NCBI GenBank assembly: GCA_947487765.1
Contig: CANKXO010000007.1
Location: 86,180 to 150,179 of the forward strand
Direction: 5' to 3'
DNA length: 64,000 nt
Source of the DNA: an uncultured Pseudomonadales bacterium
GTDB lineage: Bacteria > Pseudomonadota > Gammaproteobacteria > Pseudomonadales > Cellvibrionaceae
Made by a program: the position numbers and the translations under genes. Under the pieces are notes generated by a model that was not told where the DNA came from, ran no database searches, and was given only the letters and a program-made list of their open reading frames with translations. Position 1 is the first letter of the stretch. Each line of letters starts with the position of its first letter. This document shows, piece after piece, positions 43,835-55,102 of the stretch.

Positions 43835-45520
43835 ATGTCGCGCCCCTGTTTTTTTTATACCTTATTTTTTGTCTGTTTGATGTTTGTTGGAATGTCTTCT
43901 CAGGCTGACCTTTGGTCCTCGCAAGACCGCCCAGTCATTGTGGGGGGAGATTATAATTATCCACCCTATGAGTATCTGGATAAGGGCGGCAAGCCTGCGG
44001 GTTATAATGTCGAATTGACCCGTGCAATCGCTGATGTAATGGGTATGGAGATAGAAATTCGTTTAGGTGATTGGGATGAGATGCTTGGTGCGCTAAATAA
44101 TGGGGAGGTTGATGTACTTCAAGGTATGGTTGCGTCTGAAGAGCGAAAGAAGAAATTTGCTTTTAGTTCTTCTCATGCGATTATCCATCATTCTATATTT
44201 GCTCGCAAAGGCACTCCCGAACCGGATGGGTTGTCAGGGTTGGCCAATAGGGAGGTAATGGTCCAAAACAAAAGTATTATGCATGAATATTTGCTGCAAA
44301 ATCGAGTCAATGCAATTATTTTCCCTGTAAAAGCTCACGTTGATGCTTTGAGAGTTTTGGCTTCAGGTAAGCATGATTATGCTTTGGTTGCCAATTTGCC
44401 AGGGCTGTATTTAGGCAAGGAGTTTGGTTTATCTAATTTAGCACTCGTTGGTAAGCCTTTCACATCCCAGCGTTATGGCTATGGTGTATTGAAAGGTAAT
44501 GAATCATTAGTTGCTCAGTTTAGTGAAGGCTTGGCTATTTTAAAAAACACCGGGCGGCAGCAAGAAATATATGATAAATGGTTAGGTATTCTTGAGCAGC
44601 AAAACGCTCCTCCTTGGCAAAGGTTTGGGTTATGGGCAGTATTAATCTCTATCTTTTTGCTGTTAATTACCGGGGGCGTTGTTTTTTGGAATCGGACCTT
44701 ACGTTCACAGGTCGATAAGCGCACAACAGAATTACATGAACATCAACAACAGCTAATCCAAGCAGATAAGATGGCATCTCTAGGTGTTCTTGTGTCGGGC
44801 GTTGCTCATGAAATTAATAATCCGACAGGGTTGCTGTTGTTGAACTTACCTTTATTGAATGATACTTGGAGAGATTCGCAACTTATATTAGAAAAGCATT
44901 ACCATGATAATGGCGATTTTGCTATTGCGGGATTGAAGTATTCTCGGTTGCGTGATGAGTTGCCTATGATTTTAGATGAAATGACCAGTGGTGCAACACG
45001 TATAAAGAGAATTGTTGAAGACTTAAAAGATTTTGCACGGCACGACGCTACTGATAATAATACACCTATCAATATAAACGAAGTTGTAGAGACTGCGATT
45101 CGCCTGGTGGATACCAGTATTCGAAAATCGACCCATCACTTTGTGGTCAATTATGATAAAAATTTACCATTGGTTAATGTCAATGCTCAAAGAATCGAGC
45201 AGATTGTTATTAACTTGGTACTGAATGCTTGCCAGTCTTTGACTAATCTAGGGCAAAAAGTTGAGGTTTCTACCCTTTATTTAAAACAGCAAAAAAAAAT
45301 CACAATTTGTGTTGCTGATGAAGGTAGCGGTATTGCTAAGGAAAATTTAACTCGACTAACGGATCCTTTTTTTACGACCAAGCGCGAACACGGTGGTACG
45401 GGCCTTGGCTTGTCTGTTTCTGCAGGTATTGCGAAAGCGTATGGAGGTCAGTTACTTTTTTCCTCAAAAAAAGATGCTGGTACAGAAGTTACATTAGAAT
45501 TGCCATTAAATAATTTATAA
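43835..45520 (+). CDS. Sensor histidine kinase with periplasmic solute-binding domain
   Basis: This 561-residue protein has a signal peptide (FFYTLFFVCLMFVGMSSQA) and a type 3 amino-acid-binding-like domain in residues 30-250 (GGDYNYPPYEYLDKGGKPAGYN, GEVDVLQGMVASEERKKKFAFS). One membrane helix (WAVLISIFLLLITGGVVFWN) follows. The cytoplasmic part has the H-box (GVAHEINNPTGL), N-box (NLVLNACQSL) and G boxes (DEGSGIAKENL, GGTGLGLSV). It would sense a small periplasmic ligand and phosphorylate the regulator encoded 28 bp downstream. The ATG at 43835 is preferred to an upstream TTG. Confidence 0.92.
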   Translation: MSRPCFFYTLFFVCLMFVGMSSQADLWSSQDRPVIVGGDYNYPPYEYLDKGGKPAGYNVELTRAIADVMGMEIEIRLGDWDEMLGALNNGEVDVLQGMVASEERKKKFAFSSSHAIIHHSIFARKGTPEPDGLSGLANREVMVQNKSIMHEYLLQNRVNAIIFPVKAHVDALRVLASGKHDYALVANLPGLYLGKEFGLSNLALVGKPFTSQRYGYGVLKGNESLVAQFSEGLAILKNTGRQQEIYDKWLGILEQQNAPPWQRFGLWAVLISIFLLLITGGVVFWNRTLRSQVDKRTTELHEHQQQLIQADKMASLGVLVSGVAHEINNPTGLLLLNLPLLNDTWRDSQLILEKHYHDNGDFAIAGLKYSRLRDELPMILDEMTSGATRIKRIVEDLKDFARHDATDNNTPININEVVETAIRLVDTSIRKSTHHFVVNYDKNLPLVNVNAQRIEQIVINLVLNACQSLTNLGQKVEVSTLYLKQQKKITICVADEGSGIAKENLTRLTDPFFTTKREHGGTGLGLSVSAGIAKAYGGQLLFSSKKDAGTEVTLELPLNNL

Positions 45521-45548
45521 TTGTCCATAAACAATAAGAAAAAATAAT

Positions 45549-46964
45549 ATGACTGAACCTATATATCCTGAATTTAGTATTTTGCTCATTGATGATGAGA
45601 TGTCTTATCTGAGAAGTTTACGTTTATTGCTAGAGCGTAAGGGTGGCTTTAACAATTTATTAACCTGCGAGGATAGCCGTCAAGCAATGGATCTGCTAGC
45701 GAGCCATCATGTAGGTGTTGTATTGCTTGATTTGACTATGCCACATATCTCTGGTTTGACTCTGTTGAAAATGATCAGTGAAGAATATCCTGAGGTTGCT
45801 GTAATTATCATTAGTGGCCTGAATAACGCAGAATCTGCAGTGTCTGCACTTAAATCTGGCGCATTTGATTATTTTGTCAAAACGACTGAAGAAGATCGTT
45901 TAGTTGAGGGGGTTAAGCGCACGGTACTTATTCAACAGATGCGTCGTCAAAATAGCTCATTGCAGCAGCGTATACAGAGCGATCGGTTAGACTATCCAGA
46001 AATTTTTGAAAAATTTGTTTCGAAAAATAAAAAAGTTAATGCAGTTTTTCATTATGTAGAATCAATTGCGGCGAGTATTCAGCCAATACTAATTACTGGC
46101 GAAAGCGGAACAGGTAAAGAGCTAATTGCGAAAGCCTGTCACGAAACAAGCCGGCGTCAGGGGCCACTGGTAACGGTTAATGTAGCAGGTCTTGATGACG
46201 ATATGTTTGCTGATACCTTGTTTGGTCATCAACAGGGAGCATTTACCGGCGCCGCTAAAGAGCGTAAGGGGCTTATTGATCAGGCGGCAAATGGTACTTT
46301 ATTTCTTGATGAGATTGGTGATCTTAGTAAACAGTCTCAAGTTAAGTTGCTACGACTTTTGCAAGAGGGGGAGTTCTATCCTCTGGGGGGGGATATTCCT
46401 AAACGATCGCGTGCAAGAATTATTGCAGCAACGCACCAAAATTTAGAAGATCGATTGCATGACGGGTCTTTTCGGAAAGATCTATATTACCGTTTGTGTA
46501 CGCATAGAATTAAGTTGCCACCATTGCGTTCTCGTAAGGAAGATATCTCATTATTACTGGATCATTTTATAGTGAATGCAGCGAAGGAGTTAGGTAAGCC
46601 TGTACCTAACTACCCTCCAGAATTGCCTGTGTTATTAAGTAACTATAGTTTTCCTGGAAACGTTCGAGAATTAAAAGCGTTAGTTTACGATGCTGTTAGT
46701 CGCCATCGTTCGCGATTGCTATCGATGGAAGTTTTTCGTGTGGTGATTGATGCTGATTTACAGAAGCCGATAGAATTGCCTGAGAATGCTGTTAATTTTC
46801 ATCCAGATCTGACATTGCCTTCTCTGACTGAAATGGATGATTATTTAATTGATGAAGCAATGAAGCGAGCTAGTCATAATCAATCGCTGGCGGCAAGAAT
46901 GTTGGGTATTTCCCAGCCTGCACTAAGCAAACGTTTGAAAAAGAAACACGAAAGTAGCGTTTAA
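45549..46964 (+). CDS. Sigma-54-dependent response regulator (NtrC family)
   Basis: This 471-residue protein has a receiver domain (residues 8-125; LLIDDE, VVLLDLTMP with the phospho-Asp, and a conserved Lys in FVKTTEE). A sigma-54 AAA+ domain follows with Walker A GESGTGKELIAKA and an intact GAFTGA loop. The C-terminus is a Fis-type helix-turn-helix (HNQSLAARMLGISQPALSKRLKK). It would drive sigma-54 promoters on a signal from the adjacent kinase. Targets are unknown. No site with the -24/-12 consensus was found in the intergenic regions I read. Confidence 0.94.
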   Translation: MTEPIYPEFSILLIDDEMSYLRSLRLLLERKGGFNNLLTCEDSRQAMDLLASHHVGVVLLDLTMPHISGLTLLKMISEEYPEVAVIIISGLNNAESAVSALKSGAFDYFVKTTEEDRLVEGVKRTVLIQQMRRQNSSLQQRIQSDRLDYPEIFEKFVSKNKKVNAVFHYVESIAASIQPILITGESGTGKELIAKACHETSRRQGPLVTVNVAGLDDDMFADTLFGHQQGAFTGAAKERKGLIDQAANGTLFLDEIGDLSKQSQVKLLRLLQEGEFYPLGGDIPKRSRARIIAATHQNLEDRLHDGSFRKDLYYRLCTHRIKLPPLRSRKEDISLLLDHFIVNAAKELGKPVPNYPPELPVLLSNYSFPGNVRELKALVYDAVSRHRSRLLSMEVFRVVIDADLQKPIELPENAVNFHPDLTLPSLTEMDDYLIDEAMKRASHNQSLAARMLGISQPALSKRLKKKHESSV

Positions 46965-46987
46965 AAATAGGATTTAGATTATCTAAT

Positions 46988-47038
46988 AAAAAAGCACTCA
47001 AGTAATAAAGATTAATTTTTATTTCTTGGGTGCTTTTT
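46988..47038. terminator. Bidirectional terminator between regulator and fabB
   Basis: AAAAGCACTCAAG near 46990-47002 pairs with CTTGGGTGCTTTT near 47025-47037 (one G-U pair). The T- and A-tracts on both sides would let it stop both convergent transcripts. Confidence 0.75.
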
Positions 47039-47063
47039 AGGTGATTGGAAGGTATTTAAAAAA

Positions 47064-48278
47064 TTAGTCGTTTATTTTTTCAAATACTAAACAAGAATTT
47101 GTTCCACCAAACCCAAAACTATTAGAGAGGACACGATTTAAAGCGATGTCTTGTCTCTTCAATGCAATCGGAACACCATCGGCAGCATCATCCAGTGTGT
47201 CTATATTGGCAGATGCGCAAATAAAATCGTTTTCCATCATGAGTAGCGAGTAAACAGCTTCTTGAACCCCTGTGGCTCCAAGCGAATGGCCAGTAAGGGA
47301 TTTGGTTGAGCTGATCGCTGGTATGGAATCACCAAAAACGGCCTTAATCGCTTTCAATTCGGCAATATCACCCACAGGTGTACTGGTGCCGTGAGCATTG
47401 ATATAGTCAATTGGCCCGCCAATGTTTGCCATTGCTTGTTGCATGCACCGAGCGGCACCTTCACCGGAGGGGGCTACCATATCATAACCATCGGATGTCG
47501 CTCCGTAACCAACAAGCTCCCCATAAATTTTAGCACCTCGAGCCTTGGCGTGTTCATACTCTTCTAGTACCAAACAACCGCCACCGCCGCCGATGACAAA
47601 ACCATCGCGATCTGCGTCATAAGCTCGAGATGCTTTTTCTGGTGTGTCATTATATTTTGTTGAAAGTGCACCCATGCCATCAAAAAGGCATGTCATTGAC
47701 CAGTGTTCTTCTTCGCCGCCGCCGGCAAATACGATATCTTGTTTGCCTAGCTGAATAAGCTCCATTGCGTTGCCCACGCAATGTGCGCTGGTTGCACAAG
47801 CCGATGAAATTGAATAGTTAACACCTTTAATTTTAAAGGGCGTTGCAAGGCAGGCGGAAACAGTGCTGCCCATTGTTTGAGTTACTCTATAGGGCCCTAT
47901 TCGCTTTACGCCTTTTTGGCGCAGAATATCGGCAGCTTCTACTTGATTGCGAGACGAGGCTCCACCCGAGCCCATAATAATCCCTGTGCGTTCATTAGAA
48001 ACTTGATCATCATTGAGTCCAGAGTCCGCAATTGCTTGTGCCATGGAAATGTAGGAAAAAGCTGCTGCATCGGCCATAAAGCGTAATATTTTACGGTCTA
48101 TATGGTCTGATAAATCAATTTCAATATTGCCAGCTACCTGGCTGCGTAAGCCCATTTCCGCATAAGCTTCTTGAAAGCGAATACCAGAACGACCTTGTTG
48201 AAGGGCTTCCAGTACACTGGATTTATCATTACCTAAGCAGGAAACGATTCCCATGCCAGTGACGACCACTCGCTTCAT
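47064..48278 (-). CDS. fabB: 3-oxoacyl-ACP synthase I (FabB)
   Basis: This 404-residue condensing enzyme elongates acyl-ACP in fatty acid synthesis and, with FabA, makes unsaturated chains. The catalytic triad is visible: Cys161 in [12 protein letters not shown], His296 in [12 protein letters not shown] and His331 in TGHSLGATG. The N-terminus [17 protein letters not shown] is typical. It follows fabA by 100 bp on the same strand, a well-known operon arrangement in gammaproteobacteria. An AGGTGTC-like site precedes the ATG. Confidence 0.97.
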   Translation of the reverse strand: MKRVVVTGMGIVSCLGNDKSSVLEALQQGRSGIRFQEAYAEMGLRSQVAGNIEIDLSDHIDRKILRFMADAAAFSYISMAQAIADSGLNDDQVSNERTGIIMGSGGASSRNQVEAADILRQKGVKRIGPYRVTQTMGSTVSACLATPFKIKGVNYSISSACATSAHCVGNAMELIQLGKQDIVFAGGGEEEHWSMTCLFDGMGALSTKYNDTPEKASRAYDADRDGFVIGGGGGCLVLEEYEHAKARGAKIYGELVGYGATSDGYDMVAPSGEGAARCMQQAMANIGGPIDYINAHGTSTPVGDIAELKAIKAVFGDSIPAISSTKSLTGHSLGATGVQEAVYSLLMMENDFICASANIDTLDDAADGVPIALKRQDIALNRVLSNSFGFGGTNSCLVFEKIND

Positions 48279-48378
48279 ATGACACCTCGAAGAGTTTATT
48301 TTGTTCTATTATTACACATCTGCCTTATTCTAGTGCTTGTTGGTTTAATAAGGCAGCGTGTTTTATTTATTTTTAATA

Positions 48379-48903
48379 TTAAAATGTACTTGTATTAGAA
48401 AATAGACCTACTCTTAGGTCTTTCGCAAAGTATATGTCTTTGCCGTCAACAGATACTCTGCCATCAGCAATACCCATGACCAGTTTACGTTCAATAACTC
48501 GTTTTAAGTTAATGTGGTAGGTGACGGTGTTGGCTGTAGGAAGGATTTGCCCTGTAAATTTGACTTCGCCAGACCCTAGTGCACGTCCTCGTCCAGGGTT
48601 ACCTTTCCAGCCAAGAAAGAAGCCAACAAGTTGCCACATGGCATCTAGTCCTAGACAACCAGGCATTACTGGATCTCCTGGGAAATGGCAGTCAAAGAAC
48701 CATAAGTCCGGCCTGATATCCAGCTCTGCGATAATCTCTCCTTTTCCGTATTCTCCTCCAGAAGTTGAAATGTGGGGGATTCGGTCTAACATCAGCATAT
48801 TAGGTAAGGGGAGTTGCGCATTCCCTGGGCCAAACATTTTGCCTTCTCCGCAGCTTATTAATTCCTCTCTGGTATAGGCATTTTTCGGTTCAAAAGATTG
48901 CAT
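48379..48903 (-). CDS. fabA: 3-hydroxydecanoyl-ACP dehydratase/isomerase (FabA)
   Basis: This 174-residue enzyme introduces the double bond of bacterial unsaturated fatty acids at the C10 stage. His73 ([12 protein letters not shown]) and Asp87 ([12 protein letters not shown]) match the hot-dog-fold active-site residues. Length agrees with the family (about 171). It precedes fabB and is divergent from galU; the 208-bp spacer should hold both promoters. Confidence 0.97.
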   Translation of the reverse strand: MQSFEPKNAYTREELISCGEGKMFGPGNAQLPLPNMLMLDRIPHISTSGGEYGKGEIIAELDIRPDLWFFDCHFPGDPVMPGCLGLDAMWQLVGFFLGWKGNPGRGRALGSGEVKFTGQILPTANTVTYHINLKRVIERKLVMGIADGRVSVDGKDIYFAKDLRVGLFSNTSTF

Positions 48904-49111
48904 TTTTGCTTCCAGTTAGTTAAAAAATCGACACCGAGACGGCTCAGTATCTGAAAGAGCGCTGTATTTTACCCGTTGGTAGGGGGATGTCTAGCTTTAC
49001 ATGAGTTGAGTTGGCGTTCTGAGTGTCACACAATTAACATATTGTTTGTGATATTGTTACACTTTTAAGACGGTAAAGTTTTAAGTTCATCGATCTCCAA
49101 GGAACCACTCA

Positions 49112-49948
49112 ATGATTAAAAAATGTCTTTTCCCTGTTGCCGGTTACGGTACACGCTTTCTTCCTGCTACCAAATCTATGCCTAAAGAAATGCTTCCAGT
49201 TGTTAACAAACCGCTTGTTCAATACGGTGTTGAAGAGTGTTTAGAGGCTGGTTTGGCTGAAGTGGGTTTTGTTACAGGCCGTGGTAAGCGTGCTATTGCA
49301 GATCATTTTGATTTGAATTACGAGCTAGAAAGAGAGATTGCGGGTACCAGTAAGGAGCAATACTTGGCGAGTATCCGTAACGTAATGGAAAAAGGGCAAT
49401 TTTCACTCACGCGACAAACGTCGATGAAAGGGCTAGGTGACGCAATTCTGAATGGTCGCCGATTAATGGGTGATGAACCTTTCGGTGTGGTTCTATCTGA
49501 TGACTTATGCTTAACCGACAAAGGTGAAGATGGTGTTCTTGCTCAGATGGTTAAGCTTTTTAAGCAGTTCCGTTGCAGTATTGTGGCAATTCAGGAAGTA
49601 CCAGAAGATCAAATTAGTAAATTCGGTGTTATTGCTGGGGATAAAATCAAAGACGGTTTATTTCAGGTGACTGACATGGTGGAGAAGCCGGCACCTGAAG
49701 ATGCTCCTAGTAATCTTGCTATTATTGGTCGTTATATCCTTACCCCTGATATTTTTGACATTATCGAATCTACAGCGCCTGGTAAAAATGGTGAAGTTCA
49801 GTTAACTGATGCTTTATTAACTCAGGCTAAAAATGGGTGTGTTATGGCCTATAAATTTAAAGGTCGTCGTTTTGACTGTGGTAGTGTCGAAGGGTTTGTT
49901 GATGCGACCAACTATGTTTATGAGAATGTTTACAGTAAAGAATTTTAG
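49112..49948 (+). CDS. galU: UTP-glucose-1-phosphate uridylyltransferase (GalU)
   Basis: This 278-residue enzyme makes UDP-glucose from UTP and glucose-1-phosphate. The nucleotide-binding signature is [19 protein letters not shown], with [19 protein letters not shown] following. [10 protein letters not shown] and VQLTDALL motifs are also present. UDP-glucose would feed the surface-sugar genes downstream. A CAAGGAACC site precedes the ATG. The phosphomannomutase gene starts 17 bp after the stop. Confidence 0.96.
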   Translation: MIKKCLFPVAGYGTRFLPATKSMPKEMLPVVNKPLVQYGVEECLEAGLAEVGFVTGRGKRAIADHFDLNYELEREIAGTSKEQYLASIRNVMEKGQFSLTRQTSMKGLGDAILNGRRLMGDEPFGVVLSDDLCLTDKGEDGVLAQMVKLFKQFRCSIVAIQEVPEDQISKFGVIAGDKIKDGLFQVTDMVEKPAPEDAPSNLAIIGRYILTPDIFDIIESTAPGKNGEVQLTDALLTQAKNGCVMAYKFKGRRFDCGSVEGFVDATNYVYENVYSKEF

Positions 49949-49965
49949 GGAAGACTTTTATAATA

Positions 49966-51345
49966 ATGTCTGAGTTAAGTTGTTTTAAGGCCTACGATAT
50001 TCGTGGGCGGGTTCCAGATCAATTAAATGAAGAAATAGCATATAGCATTGGCTGGGCATTTGTTGAATTCCTAGAGGCCAAGATAATTGTTGTCGGCCAT
50101 GATATTCGTTTGACAAGCCGATCGCTTACTGATGCGTTGGTAGAAGGCATTACTGATAGTGGCGCTAATGTGTTGCATATTGGCGAATGTGGTACGGAAG
50201 AGGTCTACTTCGCAGCCTTTAATAATGCTGTAGATGGTGGTGTCTGTGTGACTGCCAGCCATAATCCCATGGATTACAACGGCATGAAGTTTGTCCGTGA
50301 GGGTGCGAAGCCTATCAGTGGTGATACAGGGTTGTTGAAGATCAAATCCTTAGCTGAAAAGGCGGCGTTTTCTGGGCAGGGTGATGCCCCTGACCAGAAA
50401 AGCAATTGCAAAAAAGGGAGAGTGACACAGTTAAATAGCCGTCCTGAGTACATTCAGCATCTTTTAAGCTATGTGAATATTTCTAATTTGAAGCCGCTTA
50501 AAGTTGTCTCTAATCCAGGTAATGGTGGTGCAGGGTTAGTGATGGACGAATTGGAAAAGCATTTACCTATAGAATTTGTAAAAATCCACCATACTCCTGA
50601 TGGTAATTTCCCTAATGGTATTCCCAATCCTTTAGAAGAGCATAATCGCCCGGTTACGGTAAAGGCAGTGAAAGAAAGTGGTGCTGATATAGGTATCGCT
50701 TGGGACGGAGACTTTGATCGGTGTTTCTTTTTTGACGAAAATGGTCGTTTTATTGAGGGTTATTATGTTGTTGGTATGCTTGCGGAAGCATTCTTATCAA
50801 AAAAGTCAGGGTCAGTTATTATTTATGACCCGCGCTTGACCTGGAATACCCAGCATCTTGTTGAGGCTGCTGGAGGTCATGCGATTCAAAGCAAAACAGG
50901 CCATGCATTTATTAAAGAACGGATGCGAGCAGAAGACGCTGTATACGGTGGTGAAATGAGTGCACATCACTATTTTAGGGATTTTGCGTACTGTGATAGC
51001 GGCATGATTCCATGGTTGCTTGTTATCGAATTGCTTTCCGTCAGTGGTAAATCGCTTTCTCAGATGGTTGATGACCGTATGAGAGCATTTCCTTGTAGTG
51101 GTGAAATTAATACAAAGGTATCTAATCCTAAAGCGTTGTTGAAGGCTATAGAGGCTCGTTATCAGTCAGCAGCAACAGAGATAGATCATATTGATGGTTT
51201 ATCAATGAGTTTCAAGGATTGGCGTTTTAATGTGCGTATGTCTAATACTGAACCACTTGTCAGGTTAAATGTGGAATCGAAAGCAAATACTGCTTTGATG
51301 GAAGCTAAGCGTGATGAGTTGTTGAGCATTATTCGTGCTGCGTAG
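49966..51345 (+). CDS. Phosphomannomutase/phosphoglucomutase (ManB/AlgC type)
   Basis: This 459-residue alpha-D-phosphohexomutase interconverts mannose-6-P and mannose-1-P, and possibly glucose phosphates. The phosphoserine loop [13 protein letters not shown], the metal loop DGDFDRC and the sugar-specificity loop [10 protein letters not shown] are intact. With manC at the far end of the cluster it supplies GDP-mannose; with galU and rmlA it can supply glucose-1-P. A downstream gap of 236 bp separates it from the glycosyltransferase gene. Confidence 0.93.
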   Translation: MSELSCFKAYDIRGRVPDQLNEEIAYSIGWAFVEFLEAKIIVVGHDIRLTSRSLTDALVEGITDSGANVLHIGECGTEEVYFAAFNNAVDGGVCVTASHNPMDYNGMKFVREGAKPISGDTGLLKIKSLAEKAAFSGQGDAPDQKSNCKKGRVTQLNSRPEYIQHLLSYVNISNLKPLKVVSNPGNGGAGLVMDELEKHLPIEFVKIHHTPDGNFPNGIPNPLEEHNRPVTVKAVKESGADIGIAWDGDFDRCFFFDENGRFIEGYYVVGMLAEAFLSKKSGSVIIYDPRLTWNTQHLVEAAGGHAIQSKTGHAFIKERMRAEDAVYGGEMSAHHYFRDFAYCDSGMIPWLLVIELLSVSGKSLSQMVDDRMRAFPCSGEINTKVSNPKALLKAIEARYQSAATEIDHIDGLSMSFKDWRFNVRMSNTEPLVRLNVESKANTALMEAKRDELLSIIRAA

Positions 51346-51581
51346 AGGCAAACAATATTGCTTTTGAGCAAGGTATTTGCACAAGTTGTGCCTAAGATGC
51401 TCTGAATAGGATAAAATGGCAAATTAACATTTGTTGTGGCTAGTCGATGTGTATCTACAATTGCTGGATTATTCCGATTTTAATCATTACATTTCTCACC
51501 GCTAAGCGACGACATCGTTTCATTAATATAAGGCGTTTGAGTTCATTTATGCCACTCTTTTTTTCTTTGGATCATTAAGCA

Positions 51582-53018
51582 ATGGAAGCGTTATCTCAAG
51601 GTTATAATCAGCTAGGACGTCAGCGCCGGCTTCTCAAAAAGCATGAGTCGCTTATCTATTGGCTGCAATTATTGCTAGACGTTTTTTTAGTGACAGGCCT
51701 TCTGTTATTGTTGGTGTATATAAAGACTGGGGCAGTCGATTTACCTTATCGCCTTTTTGCCATCATTGCAGCGCTTTTGTTATTGGTTATTTATGGTGTC
51801 CATGGTGTTTACCGTCGCTCTGGGTCATTGCGTAATGGCTGGTATCGGCTATTCGTAGCATGGAGCGTATTCCTATTGCTCATTATCTTCTTGGCGTTTA
51901 TCACTAAAACATCGACTATCTTCTCTCGTGAAGTTTTTCTGCAGTGGGCTGTGCTTGGTTATTTGTTACAGGTAGGGGTTTTCACCTTAATGCACAAAAC
52001 GGTGGGAATGATGCGCGATCACTTTTCGCCTGTTATTCGTTCTGTTGTTGTGGGTAATGGCCGTTTGGGTTGCCATCTAGCCGCTAAAATTAATAATAAT
52101 AAATGGCTTCCGGATCAGGTGATAGGTTTTGTTTCTTGTTACGATTTTCAAATTTATGATGAAACGCCAAACCATACAGCTTGTCTCGGTGACTTAGATG
52201 ATATCAGCCGGGTTGTGCTCGAATACGATATTCGTCGAGTATATATTGCTGTGCCACTTGATCTTTCGGACAAAATAGAGATTTTGCATAAACAATTATT
52301 AAAATTAAATGTTGATCTTATCTGGGTGCCTGATATTTATGCGCTTCAGCTATTAAATCATTCCGTTCGTGAAGTCGCTGGTCTGCCTTTAATTTGCCTG
52401 AATGAAAGCCCGTTGACATCAACAAAAACTGGTATCTTTTTTAAAGACATTATGGATCGAGCTGTTGCTGGATTGTTAATTCTACTTTTATCGCCTTTGC
52501 TGGTTACTATTGCTTTGCTTGTTAAATTGACCTCTAAGGGGCCTATTATCTTTAAGCAAGATCGCCATGGTTGTGATGGGCGTATTTTTAAAGTATGGAA
52601 GTTTCGAAGTATGCGGAACCATCAAGAAAAGAGTGGTCAGGTTACACAAGCGAAACGAACTGATTCACGTATAACGCCTATCGGGCGATTTATTCGTAGA
52701 ACATCCATTGATGAGTTGCCACAATTATTTAATGTCCTATTTGGTAGTATGTCTTTGGTTGGGCCTCGACCTCATGCGGTCGCGCATAATGACCACTATC
52801 GCGAACGAATTGGTAGTTATTTGGCGCGCCATCGAATTAAGCCGGGTATTACAGGTTTGGCTCAGATTAATGGTTGTCGGGGTGAAACAGAAACAGATGA
52901 CAAAATGCACAAGCGTGCGGAGTATGATATGGAATATATTAATAATTGGTCATTGTGGTTAGATGTCAAAATTTTATTTAAAACACCCTTTACGTTGTTT
53001 TCTAAAAACATTTATTAA
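51582..53018 (+). CDS. Undecaprenyl-phosphate glucose phosphotransferase (WcaJ family)
   Basis: This 478-residue membrane protein starts surface-polysaccharide repeat units by loading a sugar phosphate, usually glucose-1-P, on undecaprenyl phosphate. The N-terminal half has four helices and a CoA-binding-like domain ([19 protein letters not shown]). The C-terminal catalytic module contains [44 protein letters not shown] and [10 protein letters not shown]. It is the only glycosyltransferase-type gene here. rmlB follows after 14 bp. Sugar specificity cannot be read from the sequence. Confidence 0.92.
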   Translation: MEALSQGYNQLGRQRRLLKKHESLIYWLQLLLDVFLVTGLLLLLVYIKTGAVDLPYRLFAIIAALLLLVIYGVHGVYRRSGSLRNGWYRLFVAWSVFLLLIIFLAFITKTSTIFSREVFLQWAVLGYLLQVGVFTLMHKTVGMMRDHFSPVIRSVVVGNGRLGCHLAAKINNNKWLPDQVIGFVSCYDFQIYDETPNHTACLGDLDDISRVVLEYDIRRVYIAVPLDLSDKIEILHKQLLKLNVDLIWVPDIYALQLLNHSVREVAGLPLICLNESPLTSTKTGIFFKDIMDRAVAGLLILLLSPLLVTIALLVKLTSKGPIIFKQDRHGCDGRIFKVWKFRSMRNHQEKSGQVTQAKRTDSRITPIGRFIRRTSIDELPQLFNVLFGSMSLVGPRPHAVAHNDHYRERIGSYLARHRIKPGITGLAQINGCRGETETDDKMHKRAEYDMEYINNWSLWLDVKILFKTPFTLFSKNIY

Positions 53019-53032
53019 ATAAGGAATTTCCA

Positions 53033-54094
53033 TTGAAAATTTTGGTGACTGGCGGTGCGGGTTTTATCGGCTCTGCAGTAATACGGCATATCATTAATAA
53101 TACGAGTTCGTCTGTTATTAATATTGATAAGTTAACGTATGCTGGTAATTTAGAATCATTGGAGCCTATTAAGGATTCGGATCGTTATGTATTTGAAAAG
53201 GTTGATATTTGCGATCGCAATGAAGTACAGCGTATTTTTAAACAGTATCAACCAAATGCAGTAATGCATTTAGCTGCAGAGTCTCATGTTGATCGATCGA
53301 TCGATGGCCCCGGTGAGTTTATTACGACGAATGTTGTCGGCACTTATATTTTGTTGGAAGAAGCGCGGTCTTACTTTTCATCACTGGATGATATGCTTAA
53401 ACAAAGCTTTCGTTTTCATCACATATCAACAGATGAGGTATACGGTGATTTAGGCCCACAGGGTTTGTTTACAGAAACAACTAGCTATGAGCCTAGTTCT
53501 CCATACTCGGCTAGTAAAGCATCATCAGATCATCTTGTTCGAGCATGGCAGCGTACCTATGGCTTGCCTACCTTATTGACTAATTGCTCTAATAATTATG
53601 GGCCCTATCATTTTCCTGAAAAATTAATTCCGTTGATTATTCTCAATGCTTTGGCAGGTAAACCATTGCCAGTGTATGGAGATGGTTCTCAAGTGAGAGA
53701 TTGGTTGTTTGTAGAGGATCATGCTAGAGCCCTTTATAGGGTTGTGACAGAAGGTGTGGTAGGAGAAACTTATAATATCGGCGGTCACAATGAACGTCGC
53801 AATATTGATGTTGTAAAAACAATTTGCGGCATCCTTGAAGAGTTAGTGCCGAATAAGCCTGATGGTGTGCATGCTTATGAAGACCTGATTACCTATGTTA
53901 CAGATCGGCCAGGGCACGATGTGCGTTATGCTATCGATGCATCAAAAATTCAGCGTGACCTAGGTTGGACCCCTGAGGAAACCTTTGAAACGGGTATTCG
54001 CAGTACAGTGGAGTGGTACTTAAATAATGAAACTTGGTGGCGTCGAGTATTAGATGGTTCTTATCAAGGTGAAAGGCTTGGGGTTGTTCGGTAA
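53033..54094 (+). CDS. rfbB: dTDP-glucose 4,6-dehydratase (RmlB)
   Basis: This 353-residue short-chain dehydrogenase performs the second step of dTDP-L-rhamnose synthesis. It has the GGAGFIGS nucleotide-binding motif, the [10 protein letters not shown] stretch and the [12 protein letters not shown] catalytic Tyr/Lys. The probable start is a TTG at 53033, six bases after an AAGGA site. A 100-bp gap separates it from rmlA, but the cluster likely acts as one. Confidence 0.96.
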   Translation: MKILVTGGAGFIGSAVIRHIINNTSSSVINIDKLTYAGNLESLEPIKDSDRYVFEKVDICDRNEVQRIFKQYQPNAVMHLAAESHVDRSIDGPGEFITTNVVGTYILLEEARSYFSSLDDMLKQSFRFHHISTDEVYGDLGPQGLFTETTSYEPSSPYSASKASSDHLVRAWQRTYGLPTLLTNCSNNYGPYHFPEKLIPLIILNALAGKPLPVYGDGSQVRDWLFVEDHARALYRVVTEGVVGETYNIGGHNERRNIDVVKTICGILEELVPNKPDGVHAYEDLITYVTDRPGHDVRYAIDASKIQRDLGWTPEETFETGIRSTVEWYLNNETWWRRVLDGSYQGERLGVVR

Positions 54095-54194
54095 GCTAAC
54101 CTTGTAGCCACTTTTAGTGTTAGCGACTAGTTTTTACTATTAGATGCTGGTAATAATTATTCAGAATAAACTATTTTAAACAGGAAGCAGCATT

Positions 54195-55061
54195 GTGAAA
54201 GGCATTATTTTGGCGGGTGGTTCAGGTACACGATTGCATCCTGTAACACTGGGTGTTTGTAAACAACTTCTGCCTGTCTATGACAAGCCAATGATTTATT
54301 ACCCGCTGACAACATTAATGTTGGCGGGGATTCGCGATATCTTGATTATTTCGACTCCTGAAGATATCGGTCGCTTTGAAAAAATATTAAGTGATGGGTC
54401 TCAATGGGGGTTGACAATCTCATATGCTATTCAACCTTCGCCTGATGGATTAGCTCAGGCTTTCATTATTGGCGAAGAGTTTATTGCTGGTGATTCCTGT
54501 GCTTTGGTGTTGGGGGACAACCTCTTTTTCGGGCATGGATTAAGTCGTGGGCTTCAGCGTGCTGCCGTTCAAAAACAGGGGGGGACTGTATTTGCTTACC
54601 CTGTAAATGATCCAGAGCGTTTCGGTGTTGTTGAGTTCGATAAAGACGGGAAAGCAATTAGTATTGAAGAAAAGCCTGAAACCCCAAAATCCCGTTACGC
54701 CGTAACCGGGTTATATTTTTACGATGGCCAAGTTGTTGATATTGCGAAGTCAATTAAACCGTCTCCGCGAGGAGAGTTAGAGATTACCGATGTTAATCGT
54801 GTATATCTAGAGCAGGGAAACCTATCTGTTGAAATGATGGGGCGTGGTAATGCCTGGTTAGATACGGGTACCCATGATTCGCTGATGGAAGCGAGTCAGT
54901 TTGTGCAAATTATAGAGCATCGCCAAGGTTTAAAAGTTGCATGTCCTGAAGAGGTGTCTTGGCGCATGGGGTGGATTGATGCGGAGCAAATGCGAGATCT
55001 TGCAAAGCCATTAGTAAAAAGTGGTTACGGCAAGTATCTACTCGATATTCTTGAATTCTAG
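54195..55061 (+). CDS. rfbA: Glucose-1-phosphate thymidylyltransferase (RmlA)
   Basis: This 288-residue enzyme makes dTDP-glucose, the first step of the rhamnose pathway. [16 protein letters not shown] and [16 protein letters not shown] are the signatures. [13 protein letters not shown] and [19 protein letters not shown] follow. The start is a GTG at 54195, seven bases after AGGAAG. It is followed by rmlC. Confidence 0.97.
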   Translation: MKGIILAGGSGTRLHPVTLGVCKQLLPVYDKPMIYYPLTTLMLAGIRDILIISTPEDIGRFEKILSDGSQWGLTISYAIQPSPDGLAQAFIIGEEFIAGDSCALVLGDNLFFGHGLSRGLQRAAVQKQGGTVFAYPVNDPERFGVVEFDKDGKAISIEEKPETPKSRYAVTGLYFYDGQVVDIAKSIKPSPRGELEITDVNRVYLEQGNLSVEMMGRGNAWLDTGTHDSLMEASQFVQIIEHRQGLKVACPEEVSWRMGWIDAEQMRDLAKPLVKSGYGKYLLDILEF

Positions 55062-55102
55062 ATTTTATTTGATTTCTTGAGCTATTTTATTAAGTGATAA
55101 AT

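Noticed and set aside
49021-49070. CRP-like dyad between fabA and galU
   Set aside because: One half (TGTGA) is present but the second does not match TCACA at the right spacing.
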